Source: Rotaria sp. Silwood1
Taxonomy: Eukaryota > Rotifera > Eurotatoria > Philodinida > Philodinidae
Direction of reading: 5' to 3'
NCBI GenBank assembly: GCA_905250075.1
Contig: CAJNOP010000001.1
Span: forward strand, 3,444,514-3,508,513
Length of the DNA: 64,000 nucleotides
Under the pieces are notes generated by a model, which was not told the origin of the DNA, searched no databases, and saw only the letters and a program-made list of their open reading frames with translations. Every line of letters starts with the position of its first letter. Position 1 is the first letter of the stretch. This document shows positions 46,601 through 58,076 of the stretch, piece after piece. Both the position numbers and the translations under genes were made by a program.

Positions 46601-49600
46601 CTGATTAGATATCGGGATTCCTCGATCTCAAAAGCCCTAATTTAAACTTTATAAAAAAAACACTGCTGTTTTCGAAAAGTAGCCTTCCCTTGGTAAGGTC
46701 GCAGAATCAGTTGCAATTAGTCAAAAAAAACGAAGAAAATCGAATGTTCGATCAATTGCGAAACTTTTGTTTTGCATTACAGCTTTCGATCGAGTAAAAA
46801 ACTATCATCTTTGACATTGTGTTCTTGAAACTAGTACATTCTTCAGTGTTAGCTGATCACATAGTTAACTAGTAAATGTGATTGACCACTGTTAGTTATA
46901 TTATGTTTAATATGTTAATCAAAACAAATTTTCTTCATCTATAGGTGGATACATGTTTGGGTGCTCAACAAATGGTTGATATCTTAACAACTAAAAATCT
47001 ATCACTTGAAGATCAAGTTCGAGAATTACAAGAAACAGTTGATAATCTTGTAAGTTTATATTCATTTTATTTTAATATAAATTTTTTGTTGATTTTCGAA
47101 AGGAATCACTTTGTGACATGAACAAAGGTAAAAATAATGTATTATTTAAAAATTTAATCTATGTATTTTTTGAAATAGAAATGGAAGAACATGTCAAAGA
47201 ACTTGAACATGATCTAAGAGAAAATATTGATTTATTACAGAACCAACTTCGTGAGGTTTGAACATTTTATTTCTTTGTTTCTTTTTAATTTACCAAAGAT
47301 TCATCGTTGTAGAAAGAAAGACAAATCGAACAACTTCAATATACAATTGGAGATCATGAAAGAACAATATTAAAATTTCGTGAAACTGTTAAAAATATGC
47401 AAGTAAGGTTTTTTTAATTCTTTGAAAACATTCCTTTTATTAATTTTATTTTTCTCTTCAATAAGTTTCAAAATGAACAAACTAAAAAACAAATCGAAAA
47501 ATATGATGAACAACTTAAATTCGTTGGTTCAGTACAATCAAGTGATTTTAAAGCAAAAATTGTTGAAACAAAAACTTATGGAGAAATTATTGAAGGTGAA
47601 TTAAAAAAAATTGATGTACATAATTTATCACGACATGTTCAATTATTAACATTATTTTTACCTGAACAATTTGTTAAACGTGGAGCTGATCATGATTGTA
47701 TACTTGTTTTTTTACTTATACAACGATTAATTGCAAAATGTGATTTATTAACAAATGAAATTGAAAAGAAAGTTGAAAGAATTAATCAAGTAAATTTTGA
47801 TGATGTTATTAAATCACACCGTGCAGAACAGTGGAGTTTTACGTGTAAACTTTGTTTATCATTATCAATTTTTCGAATGATTCTTAAAAAATATCTTAAG
47901 TAAATTTCTATTTTAAATCAATTGTTTTTGTTTATTATTTGAAATTTATAGAGCAATGGAAACATGTAATCCAGATACATTTCGTCTTTTAGCAAATACT
48001 TATCATGATTTATTATCATATGAAAAATCACTCGACTTTCTTATTGAACTTTTACAAAAAGATCAAATACATGATTCAATATCATTAAGTTCTTTAGATA
48101 AAACAATAATATTTTATGAAGTAATTTATTTTTTACTTGCTCGTTGTTTATTTGAATTAATTCGATTTCATTTTAGCATGTTTATAAAAATTATTTAAAT
48201 CAAGAAAAATTTTCCATGTCAAACTATATGCGAGATCTAGCACGTGTTGTCTTATTAAGTAGTGATGCACTTCAAACAGATATTCAACGTATACAACTTT
48301 TACAAAAGGTAAAAAATAAAGTTTTGTCAGTAATGAAATTAAATATAGATTTTACATTGAAATATAGGAACATGGACAGGTAAAAATACTAAATGCATGA
48401 GGGATATTTTTATTAGTAAGATGTATTGCATGAACATTGTATTGCTACTTTATTCGTTATTCAATATTATATTAGTTCTTAATTTTAACAGTCAATTATA
48501 AAGTACTTGCCAATTAGAAATTTAGTTGTTTATGGGTTTTCTTGTTCTTTTTCTATCGCTTTTATAGAATCAGCGAAAAATTCTATGACGGAATATCGTT
48601 GCAAAAGTAGTCCTCAGGATGTTGTTAAGACTTGCTATCAATAAAAAGAAAAACAGAATCGACATCTTTCATAGTCTGTAAAAGACTAGTTCAACTTGTC
48701 ACAATAAAATAAATTGAAATTGAAATGGAGAGCGCCTCTATTCCAAAAATATTATACACATCATTTTATTCGAAACTCAAACTCTACTCTAAGCCATTCT
48801 AAGACACTATAAAAGGAAAAAGAATCATGATGATGATATTTACAAGCCTTTTTATGCGATGTATTTTGAGACAAAACATTAGAAAATGAATGTTAGAAAA
48901 ATAATAAAATTCTGATGAATGTGTAAGTAGCCTTTGTTGATTCAAAATATTTTCAGAAATTTTATAAACTTTCATTAATTCAGACATTTATTTTCTTATG
49001 TTTTGTTTCAAAGTTGAATTCACTGGATTCATACTTGGTAATGCCATCAATTGGTAAGAATTCCAAGTCAAACGGTGATACTGACTGGTGGCTTTAAAAT
49101 GGTATTAAAAAAAGGTTTCTTTGCATAAATTATAATTATTTCGACATAATTCATCAATCTGAATCAAAGAAAATCATTATTGAAGATTTTATAGCTAGAA
49201 TAAATTTTTTCAAATAATAGCTATTGATAAATAAAGACAAAATGATTCTACATAGATATATATATTGATTTAAATTATTATTTATTTGCTTATTTAATGC
49301 TTAAATGAAATCTACTTGAAAACAGAAACTAAATATTCCATCTTATAAATAATATTTTCTGCTTTTGTTTTACAGCCTAGTAATGATCAAAGTCCATTTG
49401 CTGCTCTTGTTCAACGTCTTGTCGAAAGTAATGAACAAATACGAGCACAAGCAGCCAAAGTAATTAAATATTTTCTAATATGATCATTTATAATAATTTT
49501 TAATTTTTTTTTATTAGATTAATCGTCTTGTATCACATGAAGATGATATGAATTATTCATTAACTCTTGATACTGATACAATATCCTCGATTGAATTAAC

Positions 49601-52600
49601 TATTCGACATTTAGATCGTTTAGCTAAAACATTTGGTGAGATATGTTCTGATTTAACAACTCAAATTTTATTACTTGCTGGTAATATTCATTATTTTGTA
49701 TCAAAGGATATATTTTTCATTTATTATTAAGATGCTAATGAACGTATAAGTGTACAAGATATTGAAAGTATTGCATATCAGGCATGTGATAAAGTTTATA
49801 AAAAAGAAGATAGTGGTCCATATGATAGTCTTTGGTAAATAAACAAAAAATTTTGATCTTTTTTCATACATTTAATCATATACTTTATAAAGGGATTCTA
49901 TGCATGAAACTGTTTCAACATTAAAAACAATTAGTGATTCACTTGAACATGGTTTATTTGATTCAAATGAACCAAATGAAAAAGTAAATTAAAAGAAAAA
50001 TAAACAAATAGAAAACAACATTATAATTATTGATTTGTTTCTTGTTTTTAGCCTAAACAAGCAATTTATTTAATTGCTGAACAATTAAAAGCATCAATGA
50101 ATGAAGCAGATTTAATTCGTAGGCGCTTAGAATTAAAAGAAGAAGAATTAATTGATCTTAAAAAAATGTTTAAATTAAAACATGATGAATTAAGTGAATT
50201 AAATATACGTTTATCATTGAATGAGAAAAGAGTTGAAAGTTTACAAAAAGAATCTGATGAAAAAGCTAATAAACTTAAACAAGTTTTAGAAGAAGCTCGA
50301 ATTGATGCTGAAAAAAAAATCAAGTAAGCTAAATATTCAATATCAAAATTGTATAATGTCATACACGCTGAAGAATCATTTCATAAAAGGTCTAACATAA
50401 TATGACACTTCAGAATTCGAACGAATGTGAAATCTTTTTGGACTATATTACACTTATGGATATTGGTCTCTTCTCATTTTAATTGTTCTTATTTTTTTTA
50501 AATGATTACGACCGACATTAAAATGATACTAGTTGGCCCCGATATTTTGTGTCAATAGTCAATAGACACTTAAGGGTATCTAGTGCAATTCTGAAATGAA
50601 AATAATATTCCTGGGGTGAATTTTGCAATTTTCTTGAAAGAGGGTTTCAAATATCAAAAGTGACATTGGATCGTAAAAAAGCTGTGTTTAAGAAACTATT
50701 AATAGATAACAATTTAATGGCATATTATATGTTGAGAAATGTAAAGACTATACTGTGATAAAAAGAAAAAGTTTTCATCTATCTTCAATCAAAAGTTATT
50801 AACATTTTATGGTCTAGGAAGTTAAATATTTATATCTCATAAATCATCTAGGAAAAGAGACTTACACTTATCAAGTGAGCAGCATTCGCAATTAATAATC
50901 ATCACAAACAATTTTTGATTTCCTTATCTATCAGAGTCGAAAAATAATACTCGATTGGTTAACATCTATAGGTGTATAAAGTCAATTAGAGATAGAATAA
51001 ATGAACATGACCAAAAAGTCTTTGAATGTTTATTGAAAATAATTGTGGTTCTATTTCTGTGTAACAAAAAGATTTAAACAGACTATTGAAATATGAAGGT
51101 AGAAATCCTAACACCCGCAGACGTTGTTCATATGTGAACAATTTTTTTATTGCATTTCTGGAGAATTGAATAAAAGGATGATGAAAAAAAAAACAATCTT
51201 CCTGTGCAGCTAGATCGTATTACACAATTTAATTCCATAAAGATTGCACTAATAGATATTTTTTCCTATTACCAAAACCAGGAAAATATTTGCGAAACGA
51301 ATAAGTGATCGTTTTTTATTTAAACTTGGTAGTATTGAATGCAAATATTTTGTTGAATTTTTGAAAATTATTTTTTGAAGTTTTTGTCTAAATAAAAGAT
51401 ATTACATTTGGAAGATGAGAAATTTTTATGGTATATTGTTTTTGAAATTAGAAAGATTATGTTGAAAAGTAAAACATGAAATTCTTAACGTTTGATCAAA
51501 TATAAAATAAACTTGGATATTAACAGTAATGAGAGAAGCATGAAATATTTTTTCAAAATTTTTACTTAAATTTATCGATTATTTGTTCGTATAGGTATAT
51601 TGCAAGATTATCCTATTGTAACACTATTACAGCAATAATAGAAAAAATAAAATTTTTGTAAATACTAATAACATTTTCATATTTTCGAAAAGTTTAGAAG
51701 TGACTTTTTTATACTAAGATGATGGATTATTTCATATAGTTTACTTATATTTATATAGACAATGCGAAGATGCTATAGCTGTATTACAAAATGATAATGA
51801 ACAACTTGAACAAGAAAAAAGTGCATTAAAAGAGCGTCTTAAACAATTAACAAAAACCAAACTTGTTGATGATCTTATACAGAAAAAAGTTGGTGCAACA
51901 CAAAGAACATCTGGTCTACTAAGTAATTAATTATAATTTCTTTTTCTATTTCATTATCAAACTTCTTCTTAATTAAGGTCCAACAACTGATGGTGGAATT
52001 TCTCCACAACGACAATTATCATCATCATATAGCAATGAAGGAATGATCGGATCAACAGTCAACGAACAAGAAGTACTATTTTTGTTTATTGAATGTCAAA
52101 TAGATTCTATCTATCTGTCTATTTATATTTGTTATAGATAATAGCACTTCGAAATACGATTCGTTTATTAAAAGATGAATTATGGCAATTAAAAATAACG
52201 CGTACATCAAATGAATTATCGAAACTTCAAATACCATTAAAAGATAATAAAACTAATGAAATAGCTGATATTTATAAAAGTTCAACATTACTTTTAAATG
52301 TATGTTTAATTGATAATAGAATTTGAAAGCATAAGTTAAAATGTTTGTTCGTTTTTCACATTTTCGTAGGATTTATTTACCACAATTGCTAATTATAAGA
52401 TAACAGGAGAAAATGTTGCTGTTAAACAAGAATTAATACGTTCAAAAATGAAATTAGTTGATCAAACAGCATTTAATGTAAAAACATGTTTTTATTGTTT
52501 GTTTTTCTTTCAATAATTATTAATGTGCTTTTTTTAGCTTAATCATCGTCTAAATCAATGTCAAAGTAATATTCTTCCTGGTTCAATAATACAAACAACT

Positions 52601-52817
52601 ATGAAAACATTTTCAAATCCACAGTTTTCTAAAGTTAGTATTCAAAAGAACAAAGACAAAAACTAAATTTGTATTTCTTCTAATCTTTTAGTCTCTTACA
52701 CAAGATCGACAATTAGCAGCAGAAATTCATTTACCTGGTGTTAATACTGGTGGTGAATTAGATATAACTCAAGAACAATATCGTACTATTTTGCATGAAG
52801 TTATTGGTTGTAATTAA
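43615..52817 (+). CDS. DCTN1: Dynactin subunit 1 (p150Glued), 28 exons, 1283 aa
   Basis: Twenty-eight exons can be chained with consistent phase. The first five are 43615-43714, 43769-43834, 43890-44150, 44237-44263 and 44574-44746; the last is 52692-52817. The 1283 aa match human p150 (1278 aa). Residues 10-75 form the CAP-Gly microtubule-binding domain with GKNNG (46-50) and a YVRAGQIE end. A Ser/Pro/basic region with three PPKEEIK repeats (exon 5) follows, then coiled coil 1 (exons 6-13), the p150 middle domain with KRGADHDCILVFLL and EKSLDFLIELLQKDQ, coiled coil 2 (exons 22-23) and a C-terminal globular region. Dynactin activates cytoplasmic dynein and tethers it to microtubules and cargo. 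Two microexons are inferred: 25 nt (47103-47127) and 12 nt (48368-48379, EHGQ). Long introns lie at 46037-46944, 48380-49375 and 50324-51758. Confidence 0.95.
44641..44703 (+). repeat. Three in-frame 21-bp repeats (PPKEEIK) in DCTN1 exon 5
   Basis: The unit CCACCTAAAGAAGAAATTAAA occurs three times in a row, virtually identical at the DNA level, giving PPKEEIK x3 in the basic/Pro-rich region after the CAP-Gly domain. Near-identity suggests recent slippage expansion and possible length polymorphism. Confidence 0.9.
44907..45026. mobile_element. 120-bp hairpin/MITE-like inverted repeat inside DCTN1 intron 5
   Basis: Two 31-nt arms (44907-44937 and 44996-45026) are inverted copies with four mismatches, enclosing 58 bp that contain a smaller GAAAATT/AATTTTC inverted pair. 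It is non-coding, sits between exons 5 and 6 and has the form of a very small MITE or structured intron element. Confidence 0.65.
50324..51758 (+). other. Long DCTN1 intron 22
   Basis: A 1.4-kb intron splitting coiled coil 2. No embedded gene or repeat is clear; it is AT-rich with several A- and T-runs. Confidence 0.6.
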
Positions 52818-52923
52818 TTCTATTAGTATTCTTTAAGTGACATCTTTTTTTTCTTTTCATAAAAATATTTTCCTTTGACAGCATAAGTGTAAAAAAACAA
52901 ACTTCTCAAGTTTTTATAAATAT

Positions 52924-53514
52924 TTATTTTTTCTTCTTCTTTTTCTTTCCTTTTTTCTTTGTTTTGGTTTCAGGTGGTTGCGTAAACTTAAGAAAAAATT
53001 CTAAATAAAAATAAAATAAAATAAATATTTAAAGAACAAAATGAGAATTTTTTTCTTATTTTTCATACCATTATAATCAAATAGACCAAGTTCATTTATA
53101 TTAATACTTTCTTTAAATGCATTAGCTTCGATTTCATCTAATTTTTCTCCAACATTTGTTAAACTTTTTAAAATTTCATCAACTTCTAGTAAACCACGTT
53201 TTTCTGTATCGAATACTTGAAATGCAGGAATGATATCTTTATCGGTAACACTTGTTGGAATACTTAAAACAGCACGAACATAATCAGGAAATTTTAACTG
53301 ATCAGTTTCTTAAGAAAAGGAAGAAAAAACATGAATTAGATATTGAAATCTTTGTATTTTTATTCGATACTTTGTGAATCAACTTCATTTATTGCTCGTT
53401 GAACATCACTTTCAATTGGATTGAAACCGATTGTACGAAGAATATTTCCGAGTAAACTGGCTTTAATAAAACCTTCATTTTTCGTATCATATGTATCAAA
53501 TATATCTTTCATTC
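52924..53514 (-). CDS. EF-hand protein, EFCAB2/DRC8-like, 5' end lost in assembly gap
   Basis: Minus-strand exons 53514-53371, 53308-53069 and 53000-52924 join in phase 1. The 5' exon(s) are not visible before the 100-N gap at 53666-53765. The protein is a calmodulin-fold chain: a first loop DTKNEGFIKASL without the final Glu, a linker IGFNPIESDVQRAINEVD, a second pair with AFQVFDTEKRGLLEVDEI, and a last LFDYNEFFLKF helix. The AF(E/Q)V-D-KRG-L--DE pattern recalls EFCAB2/DRC8, a nexin-dynein regulatory complex subunit. Most loops lack a full set of calcium ligands. The C-terminus is a lysine tail (KTKKKGKKKKKKK), which could bind tubulin or phospholipid. The gene converges on DCTN1, with stop codons about 107 bp apart. 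Other calmodulin-like proteins remain possible. Confidence 0.7.
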
Positions 53515-53665
53515 CTAAATCGTTTATTCATAATTTATGTCTTTTTTTTTCTAGTATTATTGAAGTGAGTTCTTAAAATGTTATTTAAAATGCATTATAT
53601 CAAGTGTACTTTATGTACGTTTTTCATATCGATATTATCATGAAAATATTTAAAATACATAACAG

Positions 53666-53765
53666 NNNNNNNNNNNNNNNNNNNNNNNNNNNNNNNNNNN
53701 NNNNNNNNNNNNNNNNNNNNNNNNNNNNNNNNNNNNNNNNNNNNNNNNNNNNNNNNNNNNNNNNN
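53666..53765. other. Assembly gap (100 N)
   Basis: Exactly 100 N, the usual placeholder for a scaffold gap of unknown size. The first exon(s) of the EF-hand gene probably lie in or beyond it. Confidence 0.98.
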
Positions 53766-55560
53766 ATTATTAAAATCACTGTTATCTAGGTACTATAAAC
53801 CAAATGGATATATTGCATAAAACAGCCACTTGTCATGCATACGACCACTAAAATATCGGCCGTAAAGTAGTGTTCTATAACAGTGACAATATCTATGCAT
53901 CAGTCTTCGTTCATTGCATACCGATTAACTAGTTCACAAATGAACAATTGGTTCTGATATATACCTAACATTAACGCTGATTAGTAATTATAAAATAAGA
54001 CTCAGTAGAACTTAGTACAGAAACACAAATTATATAATTAGTCGGATTAAAATCGATCATCCAATGAAAACTGGAACTGATTAATATTTGGACAACAAAA
54101 ATACATGTGAGCTGATTTTACATTGCAATAAGTGGTAGAATCCATATGATTTGCATAATAAACACAGATAGCTGCAAAAAAGCATTCTTATATAAGCCGA
54201 ATATCAATCAGTCACGGCTGAAAATGATTCGAATACAATTTTTCTTAACTGATGAAAAGAATCTGTCGTTAACTATGTTAAACTTTTTTTTGTGTATGAA
54301 ATGCAATCATAGAGTCTATGAAGATATTTTATGTAAAAATAAAGATTTTGCTTAAAAGGAATGGAATATTTTTTCTCCTATTATTAATGTGAATGCTATT
54401 AAAAATCAAGTAAACTGTAAAAATCAGACCCTTACGAAACTATTGTGTTATTTTCTATTGGAAGAGGATTAACATAAGTGTATGGTTATTTTCAGTTTTT
54501 GTTATAAAACAGAGCTTTATAAGAAGAAACATTAATTAGTTGACAACTTTGACGTTTTCAACTTTGACTTCACACTTTGGATTATATGTGTTTTTAATAA
54601 GTCTATGTGTGAGTGTTCTAGTGATTTCTATAGTTATTTTATTATTGGTTTAAAATCGGTTTATTGCTCATTTCTTGATGCAACAGATCCACATGTCAGA
54701 TTATTGTAAAATAACAGTGAAGAAAAATGTAAAGCCTGAATTTCAACGAAAATTAGTTTTGAACATAAAGTAAAGTATTCGATGCAGACTTCTGTGATTA
54801 TTCTCAATATAATGTTGGCTTCCTTTGAAACTGGAGTTCTGATCATGAAAATCTCTGTATATGTACCCATTTTTATGACTTTTATGCTGTCATGTCGAAG
54901 AAATTGATTTTCTCAATAATTAAATAATACTTTTTTCCCAAATATTCGATGGTCAAATCGAAACAACTTTAGGCGAATATTGAGGTTACCCAGACTTAAT
55001 GTGTTTGATGTATTTCCACTTGAATTGGCTTTTCTGACATTTTTTTAAAGCCTATCTTTCCTAAGTTTCACTATAAAATACTCGCCTGAATTTAAAAAGA
55101 AAAACAATATTTTTATAGATAACCAGACGAACTCTATTCAACCATTCTTCAAAATAAACTTTTATTTGTGTTTCGAATAGCCGATATTATACAGCGATTT
55201 TGAAGATCGTTTTTTTCCTATCGCTAAAAATACTACCAATATTAAATCTATTTCTGCAATTTATTTTTATTTATTAATATCAAACACACTAAAAATCATT
55301 CCTATATAAATATAGCAATTCGAAAATTATTTTTATTTTAACAGTATTAGATTTATGTATCTTTTATTCTATTGATATTTTTTGGTCACAATTCTATAAA
55401 AATCACATAAAGACAAGAGACGGTGGATAAAATGACAAAGCACCTGACATGCCCGACGAGATTGAAATTAGAAAAAAAGAAACTAAAAAAAATGATTGCT
55501 TCTCTAATATTCATTAATTTTATTGTTGTGTTTTTTTTTGAGCATAATAAACATCACAGT
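53766..55560. other. Intergenic, no gene seen
   Basis: AT-rich sequence with short open frames on both strands and no recognisable domain. It could contain the 5' exon of the EF-hand gene and the 3' flank of RCE1. Confidence 0.4.
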
Positions 55561-57810
55561 TCAACTAGACCAATGTCGATAGATAATAGTACTACTATCA
55601 TTCGAATAATAAAAATTTGATTGAGTATAGGTATATAAATTCGTTGAAAATAACCATAAACCCATAATATAACAAATCATATAAATTAATTTTCGTTTTC
55701 TTTCACCATTGTTCATATCAATCAGATTCATAAAATCAGGTATACCAAGACTATTACACAATGTATGTATAATAAAAGATGGTATAAAATGACCTGTACG
55801 AATAAAAAGAAATGATGAATAAACACCAAATACATATGTATAAGAAAATTGAAAAAGATGAATAAGTATAATAGTCATTGCTGATAATCGATTATGTTGT
55901 TCACGATGATTTTGTTTAAAATGTTCAAGCATATGATGAAAATGTGCAAGACCAAAAAATAATGGTGAAAGAAATATCGCCGAAAATAATGATACATGAG
56001 AATAAAGTAAACATAAAATTGATGAACGGAACACAAACTCTAAAAATAAAATAAAATAAAGAAAACACAATCTATGTAAATTAAATGACAGTATGAAATG
56101 TGAACCGTATCTCAAACTGTCAACAAAAGAATTTCAATGCATAGGTCTAAAAGAACTGACTTAAATAATGCTAATTGAATTGTGTTTTAAATAATTAATA
56201 GAATTTTTGGAAAAAAAGAATGACATATCCAACAGTTTACTTCTAAAGATCCCCAATGTTTTATTCATGTTTTTCTCTAAAGAAGCAGTTTAGAACTCCG
56301 ACAGAGCGAATTTGATCCTTAAGAAGCGTCATCTTTACGATCACCATACTAGATAAATCATGATCGATTTCACATATGAAAAACAATAGATTTTCGATTC
56401 AAATAATTAAAAACCTTATTTGAAGATCTCATAAAAACAAAATGTTACTTGATTTCTTTTTAAGAATATTCAAAGAAAATACTTTCATCGACAATAATTG
56501 TCTAAAATGTTAAATCGTCAATCTTGTGCTATGAATTTAAGACGCTTGTCATCGAATTGAAAATCTTCCGAGAATAAAAAAAAAATGGTTGTTGGGTTCA
56601 AAAAAAATTCTCACTAACATTGATAAACTCATGTGAAAATTTCAACGAAATAAGTTAGATTAGAATAGCTTGATTTTCAATTATGAAGCGAAATAAACAC
56701 TTGACAACACATATTTTGAGCCAGCTATACGTGCTTAGAACGTAATTAAGTGCCCATGAGTACTTAAAATATTGCTGAAAGCTCTTTCAAATGACATGCA
56801 GCGCTTTAATGTCGTCATATTATAATGCTTATCAGCTGCTATGCAACATTGAAATTCTAAGCATGCCGATAGGTGATTATGTATGGGCCTGTTCGGTTGT
56901 CATAAGTGACTTGAAAGAGCTTTCAGCGATATGTTGATCGCCGGTAAGCATTTTTTTAATCTAGCTTACTTCGTTGAAATTTTCTTGCAAGAAAAGAAGT
57001 TCAGCTTTATGTGATTCTATGGTTAAATAATCAACTTTATACTATTGTCTGACTTCAAATGCAAGCTCTTACTTGATGATAAATTCAAATGGTTATTTTA
57101 ATTTGCTACTGAAAATCTAGACTACTATTCTATAATTTAAGTACAAAGACTTTTCATATATGATCAACTGAGTATCTATTTCAGATTGAAACTTTTTTTG
57201 TTGGGACGGGAGGAAAGGGAAAGGATCGACTATTGAGCAAGTAGGGTTCACGACAATTGAAATGGAACTTGGTAAACAAAGAAAACAAGATTGGGAACTT
57301 TCTCAGCGCCGACTTGATATACTCCTAATTAAACTTGTTTACATCAGTTTCATATTTACCTTCTGTAAATGGTGCAACAAAATAATTTCGAATAAATATA
57401 AGTTGTTCATTTGCAGTGTGGCATAATAAAAACCTGTTCCAATTGTAAATATAATATCTCCAATCAAATAAATCTATCCACTGTATAATTGGACCCAAAT
57501 ATAACATTAATGTTAGTATAGTTGGATAGAAAAACAATATCCATATTGATGAAATATTTGTTCGAAAGCCTAACCATGTATGTATATTTATATTTGGATT
57601 ACATGTATGTTTTAAAAATAAATAAATTAATGAACAAACAATAAAAACAGCAAAAAATCTTCTTCTAATCACATGTGGATGATTACGTTCATATCGACGT
57701 GATGATGGAGATAAAATATACAAACCCAATACATATGCAATAGAAAATGTTATACATATAATTATTGTAGAAATAAATGAAAGATAATCAAATGGTGATA
57801 CATCATCCAT
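55561..57810 (-). CDS. RCE1: CAAX prenyl protease 2 (RCE1), 2 exons, 309 aa
   Basis: Exon 1 57810-57360 and exon 2 56039-55561, joined in phase 1 across a 1320-bp intron. The intron falls exactly inside the catalytic motif: APFTE ends exon 1 and E-FVFR starts exon 2, restoring the EExxR signature (E150, E151, R155). Other family landmarks are FFGLAHFHHMLEH (catalytic His at about 183-186), FQFSYTYVFGVYSSFLFIRTGH and a final HTLCNSLG (His at about 242). Several hydrophobic segments agree with the polytopic ER membrane glutamyl endopeptidase that removes the -AAX tripeptide from prenylated Ras, Rho and lamin-type proteins. Length is close to human RCE1 (329 aa). It is in tandem downstream of ATP9, 266 bp away. 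Confidence 0.94.
56635..56984. mobile_element. 350-bp foldback element in the RCE1 intron
   Basis: Terminal inverted repeats of 27 bp (56635-56661 and 56958-56984; GAAAATTTCAACGAAATAAG against its complement) differ at two positions. A second inverted pair of about 28 bp lies inside (about 56771-56798 and 56908-56936; core CTGAAAGCTCTTTCAA). There is no coding capacity. The double inverted structure suggests a foldback-type MITE. Confidence 0.7.
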
Positions 57811-57853
57811 TTATCTGGAATATATGAAATAACAATAGATTGACAGATTTTTT

Positions 57854-58072
57854 TTAACCTTCTCCTTCATTATATATATATATATTTATATTATCTTCAC
57901 TGTAACACACATGCTTTTGAATAGACGGGATAAAGCGCAAAAAAAATGAATAAATACTGTCGCACAAAATCGACACATCCCTCACGAAAGAAAGAAAAAA
58001 ACAAATAAAGAAAAAGAAAAACGAAAAAAAAAAGAAAAAGAAAAAAACATTATCGATGAATCGATCGTTCAT
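57854..58072. other. Spacer between ATP9 and RCE1, low complexity
   Basis: 266 bp between the ATP9 stop and the RCE1 start on the same strand. It contains an (AT)n run near 57873-57888 and a purine-rich AAAG/AAAAG stretch at 57985-58048 (polypyrimidine on the transcribed strand). Such a tract could serve as ATP9 3' end or as an acceptor context for an RCE1 leader exon. Confidence 0.5.
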
Positions 58073-58076
58073 TCAT

